Positions 22,525 to 32,499 of a stretch of 64,000 bases of DNA are shown here, piece by piece. The DNA is taken from the NCBI GenBank assembly GCA_000733355.1, contig JNVV01000020.1:39743-103742 (forward strand), in the 5' to 3' direction. The number at the start of each line of letters is the position of its first letter. The stretch's first letter is position 1. The translations under genes were made by a program, and so were the position numbers. The DNA comes from Falciphora oryzae (Eukaryota; Ascomycota; Sordariomycetes; Magnaporthales; Magnaporthaceae). The notes under the pieces were generated by a model, which saw nothing but the letters and a program-made list of their open reading frames with translations, was not told where the DNA came from and made no database searches.

Positions 22525-23501
22525 TGGGCGGCGTCGTTGGGCGCTAGAATAGAACTTCCCCTTGCACCAGAGCAAAGGATGCACACACGCACACATGCAC
22601 ACACACCTCGCACCTCCCAGGGCAAACAGTGTAGAAGTACCAACTCTCGAAACCCCTGCGCGTAGAATACATTGAACTGCTTATAATATCCAGCAATGGC
22701 ACACGTGTAGTACAACCGTCTCCGTCTCGTTCCCATCATCCCCGCCGGATCCTTCGATTCTATTCCTAACTCCTAGACATGGGAATTACAGTAAACCTCC
22801 TTCTCCAAGCCCTGCCTGCTTCACATCACCATGAAAGCTCCGCCGAGCCCCGCTATCTAGTCGGGCGTATTCCTAACACTGCTGTGCAAATCCCAAGACA
22901 GACGCGGGCACATATCATGCAAAACAACCATTATGCTTCCAAGGTTCGACTTGGTGTCATGGCCCCCCGGCTCGATGCGTTGAACGAGGAGGCGAGGGGG
23001 GGTTGCCAACATAATGACCCGAACCAGCTGTCTCGAGACCGCGCAGTTTTGGGAGGGGGAAAAGACGAAAGGTGTATGACAACATCGACGGAGCAGGGAG
23101 GACCAAGGGCCACCAGAAACTTGTAGACCTGAGACCTGAGAGTGGGAAGGCAGGCCACTCGACATCACTGTTTTTTTTTTGGCGAGCACGGAGAGGATAA
23201 GAGTGATCCGAACGATCAGTCTATATTTTTTTTTTTTGCACCGAGCCTATTGATGCATCAATCTATACATGCGAAAAGAGCATATTCCAAAAACCAACCG
23301 CCGCAAATCCCTGCTGTGAAGAGAATTGGCAGGACAACAAGAGCCGAAAAAAAATCCAGCAAGAACAAAGACGAAGAAAGAGCAAAACTAAAGAGCACCG
23401 ACAAACAGAGGGAAAGCAAAGGACAAACGACATGGGGGAGAGAGCGGGCACAATTAAGTGATCCCTCGCACGCATGTTGACTCGTCAGCCTCCTCGAACC
23501 C
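22525..23501. other. Intergenic between convergent sugar-porter and repeat-precursor genes
   Basis: Contains a CA-rich stretch (22575-22605) and T runs near 23170 and 23226. Both flanking genes end here. No further gene was recognised. Confidence 0.55.
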
Positions 23502-24059
23502 TTAGTTCACGTCCTCGACAGACTGCTCCTCCTCGAGATCGCGCCTACCGCGAGTCTTATCCTTCTTGACGGCGGCCGGGTTGTAAACGCTCTTGGGGGG
23601 GCCCATCTTGCCAGAGCCGCGGGCCTCGAGCTCCTCGAGGTCGCGCCTACCGCGAGTCTTATCCTTCTTGACGGCGGCCGGGTTGTAAACACTCTTAGGG
23701 GGGCCCATCTTGCCAGAGCCGCGGGCCTCAAGCTGGTGGGCCTCTTCGGCGTCCTCGTTCGCCTCCTCGACAGCCTGCTCCTCCAGGTCGCGCCTACCGC
23801 GAGTTTTATCCTTCTTAACGGCGGCCGGGTTGTAAACGCTCTTAGGGGGGCCCATCTTGCCAGAGCCGCGGGCCTCGAGCTCCTCGAGGTCGCGCCTACC
23901 GCGAGTCTTATCCTTCTTGACGGCAGCCGGGTTGTAAACGCTCTTAGGGGGGCCCATTTTGCCAGAGCCGCGGGCCTCGAGGCCGTCGGTGGCGGGGTTT
24001 GGGACGGGGATGGCCATGGCGGCAGCCACGAGGAAAGGAAGAAGGAACTTGGCGTGCAT
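23502..24059 (-). CDS. Secreted repeat-peptide precursor with four identical 34-residue units (KEP-like)
   Basis: Intronless, 185 residues from the ATG at 24059. An upstream in-frame ATG (24125) was not chosen because a good signal peptide starts at 24059 (MHAKFLLPFLVAAAMA, cut before IPVPNP). Four units of 34 residues follow: 27-60, 61-94, 110-143 and 144-177, arranged 2+2 around a 15-residue acidic spacer, with an 8-residue acidic tail. The units are identical in protein. Each reads LEARGSGKMGPPK, SVYNPAAV, KKDKTRGRRDLEE. Basic sites KK and GRR suit Kex2-type cleavage in the Golgi, which would free four copies of one peptide around GSGKMGPPKSVYNPAAV. The unit DNA differs only at silent sites. 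This matches Kex2-processed repeat proteins, a class that includes pheromones and RiPP precursors. The core has no Cys and does not resemble alpha-factor-type pheromones. No DUF3328 partner is visible nearby. Confidence 0.88.
   Translation of the reverse strand: MHAKFLLPFLVAAAMAIPVPNPATDGLEARGSGKMGPPKSVYNPAAVKKDKTRGRRDLEELEARGSGKMGPPKSVYNPAAVKKDKTRGRRDLEEQAVEEANEDAEEAHQLEARGSGKMGPPKSVYNPAAVKKDKTRGRRDLEELEARGSGKMGPPKSVYNPAAVKKDKTRGRRDLEEEQSVEDVN
23529..23981 (-). repeat. Four 102-bp coding repeats (2+2)
   Basis: Units lie at 23880-23981, 23778-23879, 23631-23732 and 23529-23630, with a 45-bp spacer at 23733-23777. Differences among units are few and all synonymous. This points to purifying selection on the peptide, gene conversion, or both. 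Confidence 0.9.
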
Positions 24060-25545
24060 CTTGAAAGATTTTTGCCAAGAAAGGAAAACAAATGCAAAAA
24101 TGGGGATTGCACAAGAATGATGCAAAAAAAAAAAAGGCTCGGTGGTGGACTAAAGACCAAAAGGAAAGTACACAAGGAAATGCGAAATACACAAGAGGAA
24201 AAAACCGATGAGGGTGAGGAGAAAGGGGAAAAAACGAAAATGCATTGCTGGAGAGAGACGGGCAGTTATATGGTCGTCCGGACTGGCTGTCGGCCACTCT
24301 CCCTGGGTGCGGGCCGCCGCCATCACCACCGTCCGTCCATGCCAGGCGGCTACTAGTACGGTGGCACCGAGGATCACGAATCGCGACACTGGCGTCGACT
24401 CAGTCCCTACCCTTCGGTCAAGGTCGTGCTGTAACATCCCATTGAAGCTTTTGGAGCCTCGCCGTCGCGCCCCTCCAAGCCCCTTGGCCCCAACCTCGTG
24501 GTAACCATGCAAGCCAGGCGGCATGCGCCGTGCTCCAGCTTTCTCGGCCCACACCGCTCGGGTGCCACGGCTGTGGTGTTTTGTCCACGTCAGCCGTCTC
24601 ACGAGTCTAGCCCAGCCAGCCAAGTACATGCTTAGTGTATAGGGGTGTCGCATTGCATGCACTGCCCATGGAACCCATGGGCCCCGTCCAAGTGATCTTG
24701 ACTCGGAGGGAGCCGCCTGCTGTATGTGCAGGTCCCGTGGTTTCCTGGTGGTCTCTGGCTCTCGCGGCTCAAAGTCGCCGGCCCAAAAGTTAGAGTTCGA
24801 CTGACTCTGCAAGATGGCATCTCCTCCAAAGATGGAAGGTGTCACGAAAATAAGGGGCCAAACATCCGGGTCCCGAGAAGGTGCCATACTTCGTAGATTA
24901 AACTACACGTGAAAAAGCCTTGCATCAATGCCGAATACAACCCTGCTGCAAGTCGCGCTAAAACTAGAATGCAAACGACCCGAAATTGAACACGCTTTGG
25001 ATCGAGCCAGACCAGGAACTCCCGGAACCCCTGGCGGGCGGGTCCAAACCATTTCGCCAAGCGTGCCAGAAAATCATATGGCCGGGGTGCCTGATCGGGA
25101 AACAAAACAGCACAGCGCCCGGCGCAAACGCGGCCCCGCAGGAGCACCTCTACCGAGCGAAGGACGTCGGCGGGTATTTTTAAAAGCACAAACCGTCGCA
25201 CCGCCGCCGCGACGTGCGTCAGGGGGAGGACCAGGTGCGGGGCCGGGCCGGACCGGGGCGGCTTCGATGCGGGCGCGGAAGCCGTCGCCTGGTCCGACCG
25301 TTTCTGTTGACCGGCCGTCGTCCTGCGCCATGCGCGCCATGTTGGTTGTCTTATGTCCTTTGGGCTAGCTGAAGTGTCGGGGTTGAACAGGTGGCAGGGG
25401 CTCAGCTGTTACGGTTAGTCCGATCGAGGCGGCTCGGCTGATGGTTAATTTTCGATATTCAAGCCAGCATTCGAAGGAAGCTCCAGGTGCGGGCAATTAG
25501 CCTGGAGATATAGAACAACAAAAAAGACGACACGTTTAGAAACCG
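24060..25545. other. Upstream of the repeat-precursor gene, no other gene recognised
   Basis: The first 250 bases are the precursor's leader and promoter. Beyond 24300, open frames on both strands (up to 245 residues) have no family resemblance. An AT-richer patch lies at 25440-25540. Confidence 0.5.
24266..24272 (-). promoter_or_regulatory. TATA-like element of the repeat-precursor gene
   Basis: On the minus strand this reads ATATAAC, about 210 bases before the ATG. It is the only such element in the proximal upstream region. Confidence 0.3.
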
Positions 25546-26520
25546 TCAGGAATACGGGGTTGTCGCTCCCGTAAATTCAGCATGCCCAAAATATTTCTTC
25601 CATTTTGCATGTTTCTCTTTCTGATCAGAACTCGATACGGTCCCTGCAGAGTCTTGATGCCAACCGTTTGCCCCGGTCTCAACCGGCTGTAAGTCGTACC
25701 GGTACAAGATGGCCGCCGCAAAAGCCATGGTCTTTCCGGAGGCAAAATGGCGTCCGGGGCGGATGAAGGAGCCGCTCCCCGGTTGTTCCGGTCGGTTTTG
25801 TCAGTTGTTTTGGAAAATGACCAAGGATGAAAGAAAATATTGGGCATGAGGAGAAAATACCAAATGGCCTAACAAGCCCAATCTTTGCAACCTGACGTAG
25901 GCGGCCTTGAGCAGGGGAGAGTTTGCCCAAGAGCTTCTCGATCACGACGTGATCCGGACTTATTGCGCCCGCAACAACCCCATCCCCCGCCATCGTGACG
26001 CAGGTCTCCGTCTCCACCTTGTCCTCCACCGTTGCTCGTCGCCGTCATCGCCGTCGCCGTCATCGCCGTCGCCGTCTTCAAAAACGGCTCGACTTCCTCC
26101 CTGACGGCGGCCAGCAGAGCCGGGTTCGAGGCGACACGCACGAAGCATCCAAAAGACGAGCAGGCTCGAGTTGATGTTCACGCCCCCAGACCAGCGCCAG
26201 CTCCATGGCCTCGCGCGCGCGTCCAGGCCTACCACCTGCTCCCTGTACATCCCCACCCTCGCCGTCACCAAATCACACGGACGGCCACCATCAGCACCGC
26301 CGAGCCGAGGAGGTTGAGCGACGCGATGCCCTCTGCTGGGAGCCTGTCGCGGAGGTCGGTGAGGAAGCTGGCGCGGCTGAAGATTAAGTTGTGGATGTGG
26401 TCCAGGATCGGAAGCCAGTATGGGATCACCGGCGGTGGTCGTTCGGACAAGGGGCTGCCGACGCCATCCCCAGGGGGATCAAAATACAGAGATGCGCGTT
26501 TTTGAGAGACGGCACGCTGG
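25546..26520 (-). pseudogene. Cytochrome P450 pseudogene
   Basis: Fragments of one P450 lie in order on the minus strand but in different frames. The N-terminal part is PPPVIPYWLPILDH, then LTDLRDRLPAEG and SLNLLGSAV (26490-26270). An I-helix-like stretch follows, NINSSLLVFWML, continued after a frameshift by RVASNPALLAAVREEVEPF (26190-26080). The heme-binding loop is RPGRHFASGKTMAFAAAIL near 25760-25700. The position of the invariant heme-ligand Cys before PGRHFA is Arg (CGC where TGC is expected). A stop precedes this loop, and the span between N-terminus and I-helix is far too short. The gene is dead. The family cannot be fixed; the N-terminus resembles fungal P450s related to CYP7/CYP8-type enzymes. 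Confidence 0.7.
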
Positions 26521-26668
26521 GAAAGCCCGCTCGACAAGAGACACACTACAACCAGCCGAGGCGATGCTTTCCAACGCTCCGTACCAAGTACGCGGGGGCC
26601 TTGCGATATTCTGCCGCCGTTCCGGTGCTGGCGATGCCGGGCGACAGTGCCCTCTCCCCTCCCCCTCC

Positions 26669-27025
26669 TCACTCCCCCACGGCCTCCTCCAACGTCGAAG
26701 TCCCTTCCGACAAATCCCCACTGGTCCACCCCCACGTCTCGTGCATCCTCAGCCTCCCGCCCTCCAGCCTCTCGGGCACCGACCGGCACGTCCCCGTCAT
26801 GAGCTTTCCCGACGCGCCGACGTGCTCGTAGCGCATTCCCAGCGAGTCGGCACCGTCGGCGGAGACGGTGGCGATCGGGAACCCCTTGACGATGGAATAC
26901 TCGGCCCGGACGACGCGGCCGTCCTGCCGGTAGCGGAAGCGCGTGCCGTCGCCGACCTGGCCGTTGGACGAGTTGGACGACGCGGCGAAGACGCGCTTGT
27001 CGTAGAGGTTGGGGGCCCAAGACAT
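26669..27025 (-). CDS. Small conserved protein often annotated as N-acetylglutamate synthase-like
   Basis: Intronless, 118 residues from the ATG at 27025. It contains GDGTRFRYRQDGRVVRAEYS, DSLGMRYEHV, GKLMTGTCRS, GGRLRMHETWGWTSGD and GTSTLEE. This fits a short, mainly beta-strand family found in bacteria and fungi and commonly labelled n-acetylglutamate synthase. No acetyltransferase domain is visible, so that label is probably a database carry-over. Function unknown, likely cytosolic. Homologues usually show a Gly-rich VVRGFLIA-type step where this protein has SIVKGFPIATVS. The short insert Ser-Ala-Asp-Gly-Ala-Asp-Ser-Leu-Gly and the tail EAVGE look slightly degenerate. The neighbouring P450 relic suggests an accessory location. 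Confidence 0.7.
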   Translation of the reverse strand: MSWAPNLYDKRVFAASSNSSNGQVGDGTRFRYRQDGRVVRAEYSIVKGFPIATVSADGADSLGMRYEHVGASGKLMTGTCRSVPERLEGGRLRMHETWGWTSGDLSEGTSTLEEAVGE

Positions 27026-28312
27026 TTTTTCGCCTGAGTCAAGTCTGGTTTGGACGGATGTGGACGTGACGAGACACGGCCAGATAGTTGCGAGAAAAAA
27101 AAAAAAAAAGAAAAAAAAAATCTTGCGTCGCGCAATTCCAAACAAGGGGTCCAAACCTGGCCATGGACTCGGCGAGAGAAAATGCGCGCGCATTAATATG
27201 ATAACAATGGGAGTTTTGCAGGAGTCATCGCGCGACACCACCATTAACGCCGATATCGCGCCCCCAAGTTGGGCCGCAAGCGCGGTCCGCGACGGCTTCC
27301 ATCGGCCGACCGTTTCCACGCTCTCCTCGGGGACCGTCCCGAAAGAAACTAGCAGGACTAGTCTCAGGACCTCAGATTAAAAGTAAGCCGGCCGTCTCGA
27401 GGTGCTTTTTACACCTGCGGTACAATTCGACTAATTATATTTGTTCCTCGTTTGGCAGCCTTTTAATCTAACCGTATTTTAAACAAAATCGCCTACTATC
27501 TTATCATACAGCCAATGTTCCTATTTATATTTATTCCGGTTCCGTTATTTAAAATACTTTCTTTTTACAACTTCTTTTTTTTCTTTCCTTTTTTCAATCC
27601 GGCCCTCACCGGGTTGACTAGGGGAGAGCGCGGGATCCCGTATATTCCAGTGGGTATGGTCGTATGTGCTAGTGATGCCCGGTCCGTCTATTGATATTGT
27701 GGTCCATCGCCCGAGAGCGTGGCTCCGTGGGTGTTGAGGGCAGCGGAACATGCAGGCAGAAACACACAAAACCGCACGGCATGCAGATGAGTGGGAGAGG
27801 TTTCGCGACTGGGCGATGGAGTTTAGAGATCAAGTGCCACATCCAGTATGTACGTCGCATTTTGGTATTCGCGGCAGGCGGCAGCGTATCGACACCCCTC
27901 ACTCCTCCCGAGGAGGGATCTGCCGGTTATGCATACGACATGATCCGGGCGTGGGGAAGAACATGGGCCAGCGCAGGTCGGCACCCCTCATCCTCGGGCG
28001 AGGGGGGCCGCTGGATCTGGTACATCTACCCCCGGGGGTCGTTCCGGCCACCCACAGCTTCACGCCTGGCTCTGGTCTGAAGGAGAGTAGCGTCCAAAGG
28101 GAGGCTTTCTCTCCACCCAGCGCGCCAACCCAGCCCCCTATAGACGGCGATGAGAAGGGTCATGCCATGCCGGACTCCCATTCGTGGTGCTATGCCGCTC
28201 GTCGGTGCGAGATAGCGGCAACGCCCCTAGCAAGCCCCGGCGGAAACAATAACTAACTCTGTGCAGACCCTCACCCACACAGGCGCGGGCGCGTATGGGA
28301 TTGTTCCGTTCC
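27026..28312. other. Intergenic, partly AT-rich, no gene recognised
   Basis: Interrupted A runs lie near 27094-27120. The stretch 27400-27600 is markedly AT-rich compared with its surroundings and may be RIP-altered repeat debris. 27640-28260 has no recognisable coding content. Confidence 0.5.
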
Positions 28313-28907
28313 TCACTCGCCGAGCCGCGCCCGCAGCTCCCGCTCCTTTTGCGCGACCTCGGTCTCGAGGCGGTCGACGGCGTACCGGAGCGCCTCCTTG
28401 CGCTGCCGCGCCATGCGCGCGCGCAGCGCCGCCTCGCCCTTGAGCTGCTGCTTCTTTTCCCTGCTGATTTGCTGCTGCTGCTGCTGTTTCTTCCTCGCGC
28501 CGCCGTCGTCGTGCGACAGCCGGCCGGCCTGCAGCTCGGCCTTGGCCTTGAGCGTCTCGATGCGGCGGGCCTGGCGGGCCAGGTGGGCGTCGGCGCGGTC
28601 GAGCAGCAGGCTCACGAACGGGCCGATCTCGGACCGGAGCGAGGCCTCGGCCGCGGCGAGGGTGCGGGCGGGGATGAGCTCGTAGTGCTGTTGGGAGGGG
28701 TGCTGTTAGCGGTTGGCTAGGTATTCGGTACGCTCGATAGGGTGGAGAGGAACGCACGCGGACTGTCTTGAGGACCGAGATGAGGCGGGGGAAGTCGGCG
28801 ACGCCGGCGTCGATGGTCTGGACCGACGACTCGAGGAAGGAGAGCGAGGCGCGCAGCGAGGTGACGCAGTCGCCGTACGTCTGCAGGGTCGCTGATGATT
28901 GCGACAT
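28313..28907 (-). CDS. SPC19: DASH/Dam1 complex subunit Spc19
   Basis: Two exons on the minus strand (28907-28758, 28687-28313) with a 70-nt intron give 174 residues. The N-terminal segment SLRASLSFLESSVQTIDAGV, then DFPRLISVLKTVRHYELIP across the splice, is the Spc19 core. LLLDRADAHLARQARRIETL continues it into a long coiled coil. A glutamine run (KKQQQQQQ) and an Arg/Lys/Glu-rich tail follow. Spc19 is a structural subunit of the ring-forming DASH complex that couples kinetochores to spindle microtubules in fungi. Length and single early intron fit filamentous ascomycete orthologues. The preceding in-frame ATG at 29060 lies in unrelated leader sequence. Confidence 0.9.
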
Positions 28908-29746
28908 TGTGGCCTTGGCTGCGTTTCCTGGGCTACCTGGACGGAGCGGTCGTGAGGCGCATCCGTGGCATTGATCTTGGACGGGGAGCCGTTGAGTGAG
29001 GTCGGTGGCTGCGGTGCAAGACGCGTCGCGATTTCCAGGTGCGGGGTTTGTCGATGACAAGTGGATGTGGCTTACGTAGGCGAGACACCCCTTTTTCTTC
29101 CCCCTTTCTGTCGACTAAAGCTGCAATTCGACGGCGACACCACTGCTGCTACGAATTCACGGGCTTTTAATGGCATCTTCGATTGACTCAAGTCTGCCAT
29201 GCATTGTTTCTACGATCCCTTGGTTTCGCTCAGAGTCCGGTAGTTTGTACTTACCCCGTCTAGACAGTGACAGATCAGCCCCTCCCCACGCATTGGAGGG
29301 CCGGGAGCTGTTGACGACGAACAGCGAACTTTCACGATTCTCTCTAGGCAAAATACGGGTAAAAAAAATGATAATATATCTATCCGCTAGTAACCCAAGC
29401 ATTGCTAAGCCGTAAAACCATTTTCCCTTTGTAAATCGCTAAAATCACCAGTATCTATCCATTTTGACCGAACGCCACAACAATTTAGAACAACCCAAGC
29501 CAGACAAAGGAACAGAAACAGAAACAAGGAAATAAAAGCAAAAACAAGGAATCAGAAACAGTGGTAAGGGAACAAAAATAGAACTAGACACGCCATCTTC
29601 CGTCCAACATAATCAGCCCTCCCAGGGCGTCAACCCCCTCCCTCCCCTCCACCACGATGACCTCTCTTCAGACCGCCAGACGATGATGGTGAGACCGTTT
29701 CATCTCTGGCGATCAAGAGCCAGTGCCGTCAGCGCTCGGCTCAGCC
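28908..29746. other. Intergenic between SPC19 and the coiled-coil gene
   Basis: SPC19 promoter and the 3' region of the next minus-strand gene. 29485-29585 is a purine-rich stretch of loose 'acaaggaaacaga' repeats. No gene was recognised. Confidence 0.5.
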
Positions 29747-31069
29747 CTAGCCCTGGACCAGCTTGAAGTCGTGGACCCAGTCGTCGCCCATCTCGTAGTG
29801 GACGACTGTGCCAGTCGAGCCGGTGGAATCGTCGCTGCCCTCGCTGCGGGCCTTGCGACACTTGACCGTCGCCACGGAGTCCTCGCTGCCTTGCAGCTGA
29901 TGGTGCTGATGGTGCTGATGGTGCTGATGGCGCTGATGGTGCTGTTGCTGCTCGGCCTGCTCGGCCGCCAGACCGATGGTGAAGCCGCCAAGTTCACCAA
30001 CGATGCCGTCTGCTGGCGCACTGCCAGCAGGCCCTGGCGACCCAACAGTCGCCTCCACCACCCTGTCGGCGCACTCCTCCAGGAGCGCGCCGACGTAGCA
30101 CTCGAGCCCGTCGGCCCGCGCCCTCTCCTGCTCCAGGCTCGCCAAGGCCCTCTCGGCGCAGTCGGCGTGGTAGTCCGCGCGCGTCTGTGCCGTCTCGTAG
30201 TCGGCCCGCCACGCCTGGCTGAACTCGAACATGTCCAGGCCGAAGGCGCGCGCCTCGGCCTCACCGCGCTGCGTCCACGCCAGCTTCTCCTCGGCCTGCT
30301 CGGCGCGCAGCCGGAGCTGGTCCTCGACCCGCCACGACTCCTCCAGCGCCGCCAGGGCCAGCTCGTCGCGCGCGCGCAGCTGCTCCACCAGCTGCCACGT
30401 CTCCTCTCCCCGGGCCTCGGCCTTCTCGGCGCGCGAGCGCAGCTGGTCCGCCAGCTGCTTCGTCTTCTCGACCGCCACCTCGGCCCACTGCGCGCGGGAC
30501 CGGGCGGCGGCGGCGGCGGCGTCGTAGTACTCGTTGAGGCGCTCGGCGCTCTCGGCGCCAGCGGCCGCCTCGCTCAGCGCCTTGAGTGCCACCAGCGCCT
30601 CGTCCCGCGCCTCCTCCGAGGCCACCGCGGCGTCCTCGGCCTCTTCCTCAGCCGCCTCGGCCCTGTCGACAGCTTCGATGTACAGCTCCTCGGCGCCGTC
30701 AGCCCGGAGCTCGGCCTCCTCGACTCGTTCCTCGGCCGCGCGGGCGCGCACCGCAAAGTGGCTAACCTTGTGGCGCAGCCGGCGCACCTCCTTCGCCTTG
30801 GCGCGGTCGGCCGCGCGGGATTCTCGCGCGTAGAGGCGGATACGCTGGCGCTCGCGCTTCATCTGCGCCGTCTTCTTGGCCATGCCCCGGGTCTGGCCCT
30901 CGAGCAGGGCCTTGAGCCCGGCGTTGGCCAGGCGTAGCTGCTTGACCTCGTCGATGAGGGAGCAAACGTTGGGGGTAGCGGGCCCCCGGAGGTACTTGGC
31001 CATGAGGGCGTCCATTTTATCCCGGGCCGTGGTGGTTGTTGGTTGGCTGCTCGGCTGGCTGGTAGGCAA
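29747..31069 (-). CDS. Long coiled-coil protein of unknown function, His/Gln-rich tail
   Basis: Intronless, 440 residues from ATG 31069, or 422 from ATG 31015 (MDALMAKYLRG), which may be the true start because the extra residues come from a simple-repeat stretch. Residues about 35-345 are nearly continuous Ala/Glu/Arg/Leu heptads (for example QLRSRAEKAEARGEETWQLV), predicting a long coiled coil. Around 375-400 is a tract of Gln-His-His triplets encoded by 9-bp repeats. The C-terminus is Ser/Thr/Asp-rich and ends in DDWVHDFKLVQG. No enzyme motif, signal or membrane segment is seen. I do not recognise the family. Strict GC-rich codon choice and the clean frame argue for a real gene. A 404-residue frame on the opposite strand is its shadow. 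Confidence 0.72.
   Translation of the reverse strand: MPTSQPSSQPTTTTARDKMDALMAKYLRGPATPNVCSLIDEVKQLRLANAGLKALLEGQTRGMAKKTAQMKRERQRIRLYARESRAADRAKAKEVRRLRHKVSHFAVRARAAEERVEEAELRADGAEELYIEAVDRAEAAEEEAEDAAVASEEARDEALVALKALSEAAAGAESAERLNEYYDAAAAAARSRAQWAEVAVEKTKQLADQLRSRAEKAEARGEETWQLVEQLRARDELALAALEESWRVEDQLRLRAEQAEEKLAWTQRGEAEARAFGLDMFEFSQAWRADYETAQTRADYHADCAERALASLEQERARADGLECYVGALLEECADRVVEATVGSPGPAGSAPADGIVGELGGFTIGLAAEQAEQQQHHQRHQHHQHHQHHQLQGSEDSVATVKCRKARSEGSDDSTGSTGTVVHYEMGDDWVHDFKLVQG
29895..29950 (-). repeat. 9-bp coding microsatellite (Gln-His-His)
   Basis: 'ctgatggtg' is repeated about six times on the plus strand, giving His/Gln triplets in the coiled-coil protein's tail. Repeat number is likely to vary between strains. 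Confidence 0.8.
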
Positions 31070-32499
31070 GCTGGCTGGCTGGCTGGTGGTGAGGATGGCG
31101 GGTTTGATGGCTGGAGGTGAGTAGAATTTGAAGTATGGGTGAGGGTTGAGGTGTAGTAAATATGAGAGTTGACGGTAATAGTTTTACTATACTATGAACT
31201 GGTCTGGGATTTGGATGGACTGGCCAAGGGTAGAGGAAGGACGCTGCTATGTGTGTGTAGTTACCGCCTTCCTCCGCTAGGAAATTCGGAAAAGAGTTGA
31301 GCAAGATGTTTCTCCTGTTGGAAGGGACGTTTCTCCACTGGTAATTGCCGAATAAGTTGAGTAAGGCGTTCCCCTGGGTACATTGCGCGCCTTGGACCCA
31401 AGGGACACAAGATAGTAGCTGGTATGTAAACTCTTAACACCCTCGGTTGTCGAGCCGCCGAAAGACGAAATTTTCGGTAGCAACACAGTCGCCAGGACCC
31501 CAGTTCGGTCAACCGTTCATTGCTCTAAAAATGATGCGCCATTTTATACGGTGAATTCCTTCTTGATCATCCTCACACAAGCTCACAACACGCAACCAAT
31601 TCGGATCATTTTACACCATGTTGGAAAGCCCGCCGACCCCGTGTTTCCCCAGATATCATCTCGACTCGGAGATTGATCACGTGGACTGGAGTGCAACCTG
31701 GACGGCTGTTGCTTCAACATTGTTCAGCAGCCTGCCTCTTAACGTTTGCATGACGGACCATGGGCAACTCGAAGCCACGCTGACGCCACGCCCAACTCCT
31801 TCCACACTGTAAGTGCTGGTAGACTTATACTGTAGTGTAGCCTAATGGAGATAGGCCTGTCCGGGAGCCTGTCCGGTAGTCGGCATGGAAGCCCTTTTGG
31901 GACTAGCTGAACAGGCACTTGGGGGTGTTCTTTGGCGGCTGCCATGTTGCACGGCATTATTCTCTGCCTAAGCTATCACATAATTTAAGTAGCAACCCTG
32001 GACTCTCTCAGGGAAGGCTGTCGCTGATATATCTGCCTTTGGGATCATCATCTTGCAGGACCCGGGTGGGTGTTGCGGCAAGGGTTGCGGAGATAACGGG
32101 GAGACGCAACGTTTCGTGAACTCTGATGAGCCGCAACCTGCCATGCGCCTTGGACCACGTTGAGCTTAATTTTAACTGGAACGGTTGGAGTTAGTGGGTC
32201 TAGACTGCCCAAACGGAGAAACATCCAACTGCTCCCCTATTTGGATCTGGATTCCCAACGGCTGAAGAACAACGGCTGTGGTCAGGGGCTTCACACCAGA
32301 CTTCAGGGTTAGGGGTTTCAGCAATTCGATCAAAGCAAACCCCGCCCCATCCAAGTTTTACACAAAGGACAGGGAAGCTGTTTTCGGCAGAATCCAAAGG
32401 GCGGTCAGAAATTCTATCGCATCCGGCGCTCGACTGGGCTGCCCTCTTTGAGAAGGCAGGTTCCCTTCCTCGCTCCTTCACATTCATTCCTTTCTCGCC
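31070..32499. other. Intergenic between divergent coiled-coil and helicase genes
   Basis: Starts with a TGGC-type simple repeat (about 31045-31090). Two diverged copies of a 37-38-bp unit lie at 31280-31317 and 31340-31376. A 12-bp unit ('gcctgtccgg') is duplicated near 31856-31877. A 64-residue frame at 31618 has no support. The last few hundred bases are the helicase promoter. Confidence 0.5.
31280..31376. repeat. Two diverged 37-38-bp direct repeats
   Basis: Copies share the pattern GG-AATT..GAA-A-GTTGAG-AAG and CCCTG-like ends, at roughly 70% identity by eye, separated by 22 bases. Origin unknown. Confidence 0.5.

Noticed and set aside
21586..22602. 338-residue minus-strand frame
   Set aside because: Shadow of the sugar-porter gene with Arg/Gly/Pro-rich, non-protein-like composition.
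23529..23981. CRISPR-like array
   Set aside because: The regular repeats are 102-bp coding units in frame in a secreted protein of a eukaryote. There are no unique spacers between adjacent units.
23502..24059. Alpha-factor-type mating pheromone precursor
   Set aside because: Sordariomycete alpha-type pheromones are short Trp/Cys-containing peptides. The repeats here lack Trp and Cys, so this identity is not supported, although a signalling role is not excluded.
15000..27100. Secondary-metabolite cluster built from the zinc-cluster factor, transporter, repeat precursor and P450
   Set aside because: No core synthase or tailoring enzyme is present, the P450 is dead, and the sulfatase-transporter pair fits catabolism better.
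29723..30937. 404-residue plus-strand frame
   Set aside because: Antisense shadow of the coiled-coil gene. The Leu/Gly/Arg-rich composition results from the reversed repeats.
31618..31812. 64-residue plus-strand frame as a small gene
   Set aside because: No signal peptide, no family resemblance, and no promoter or splice support.
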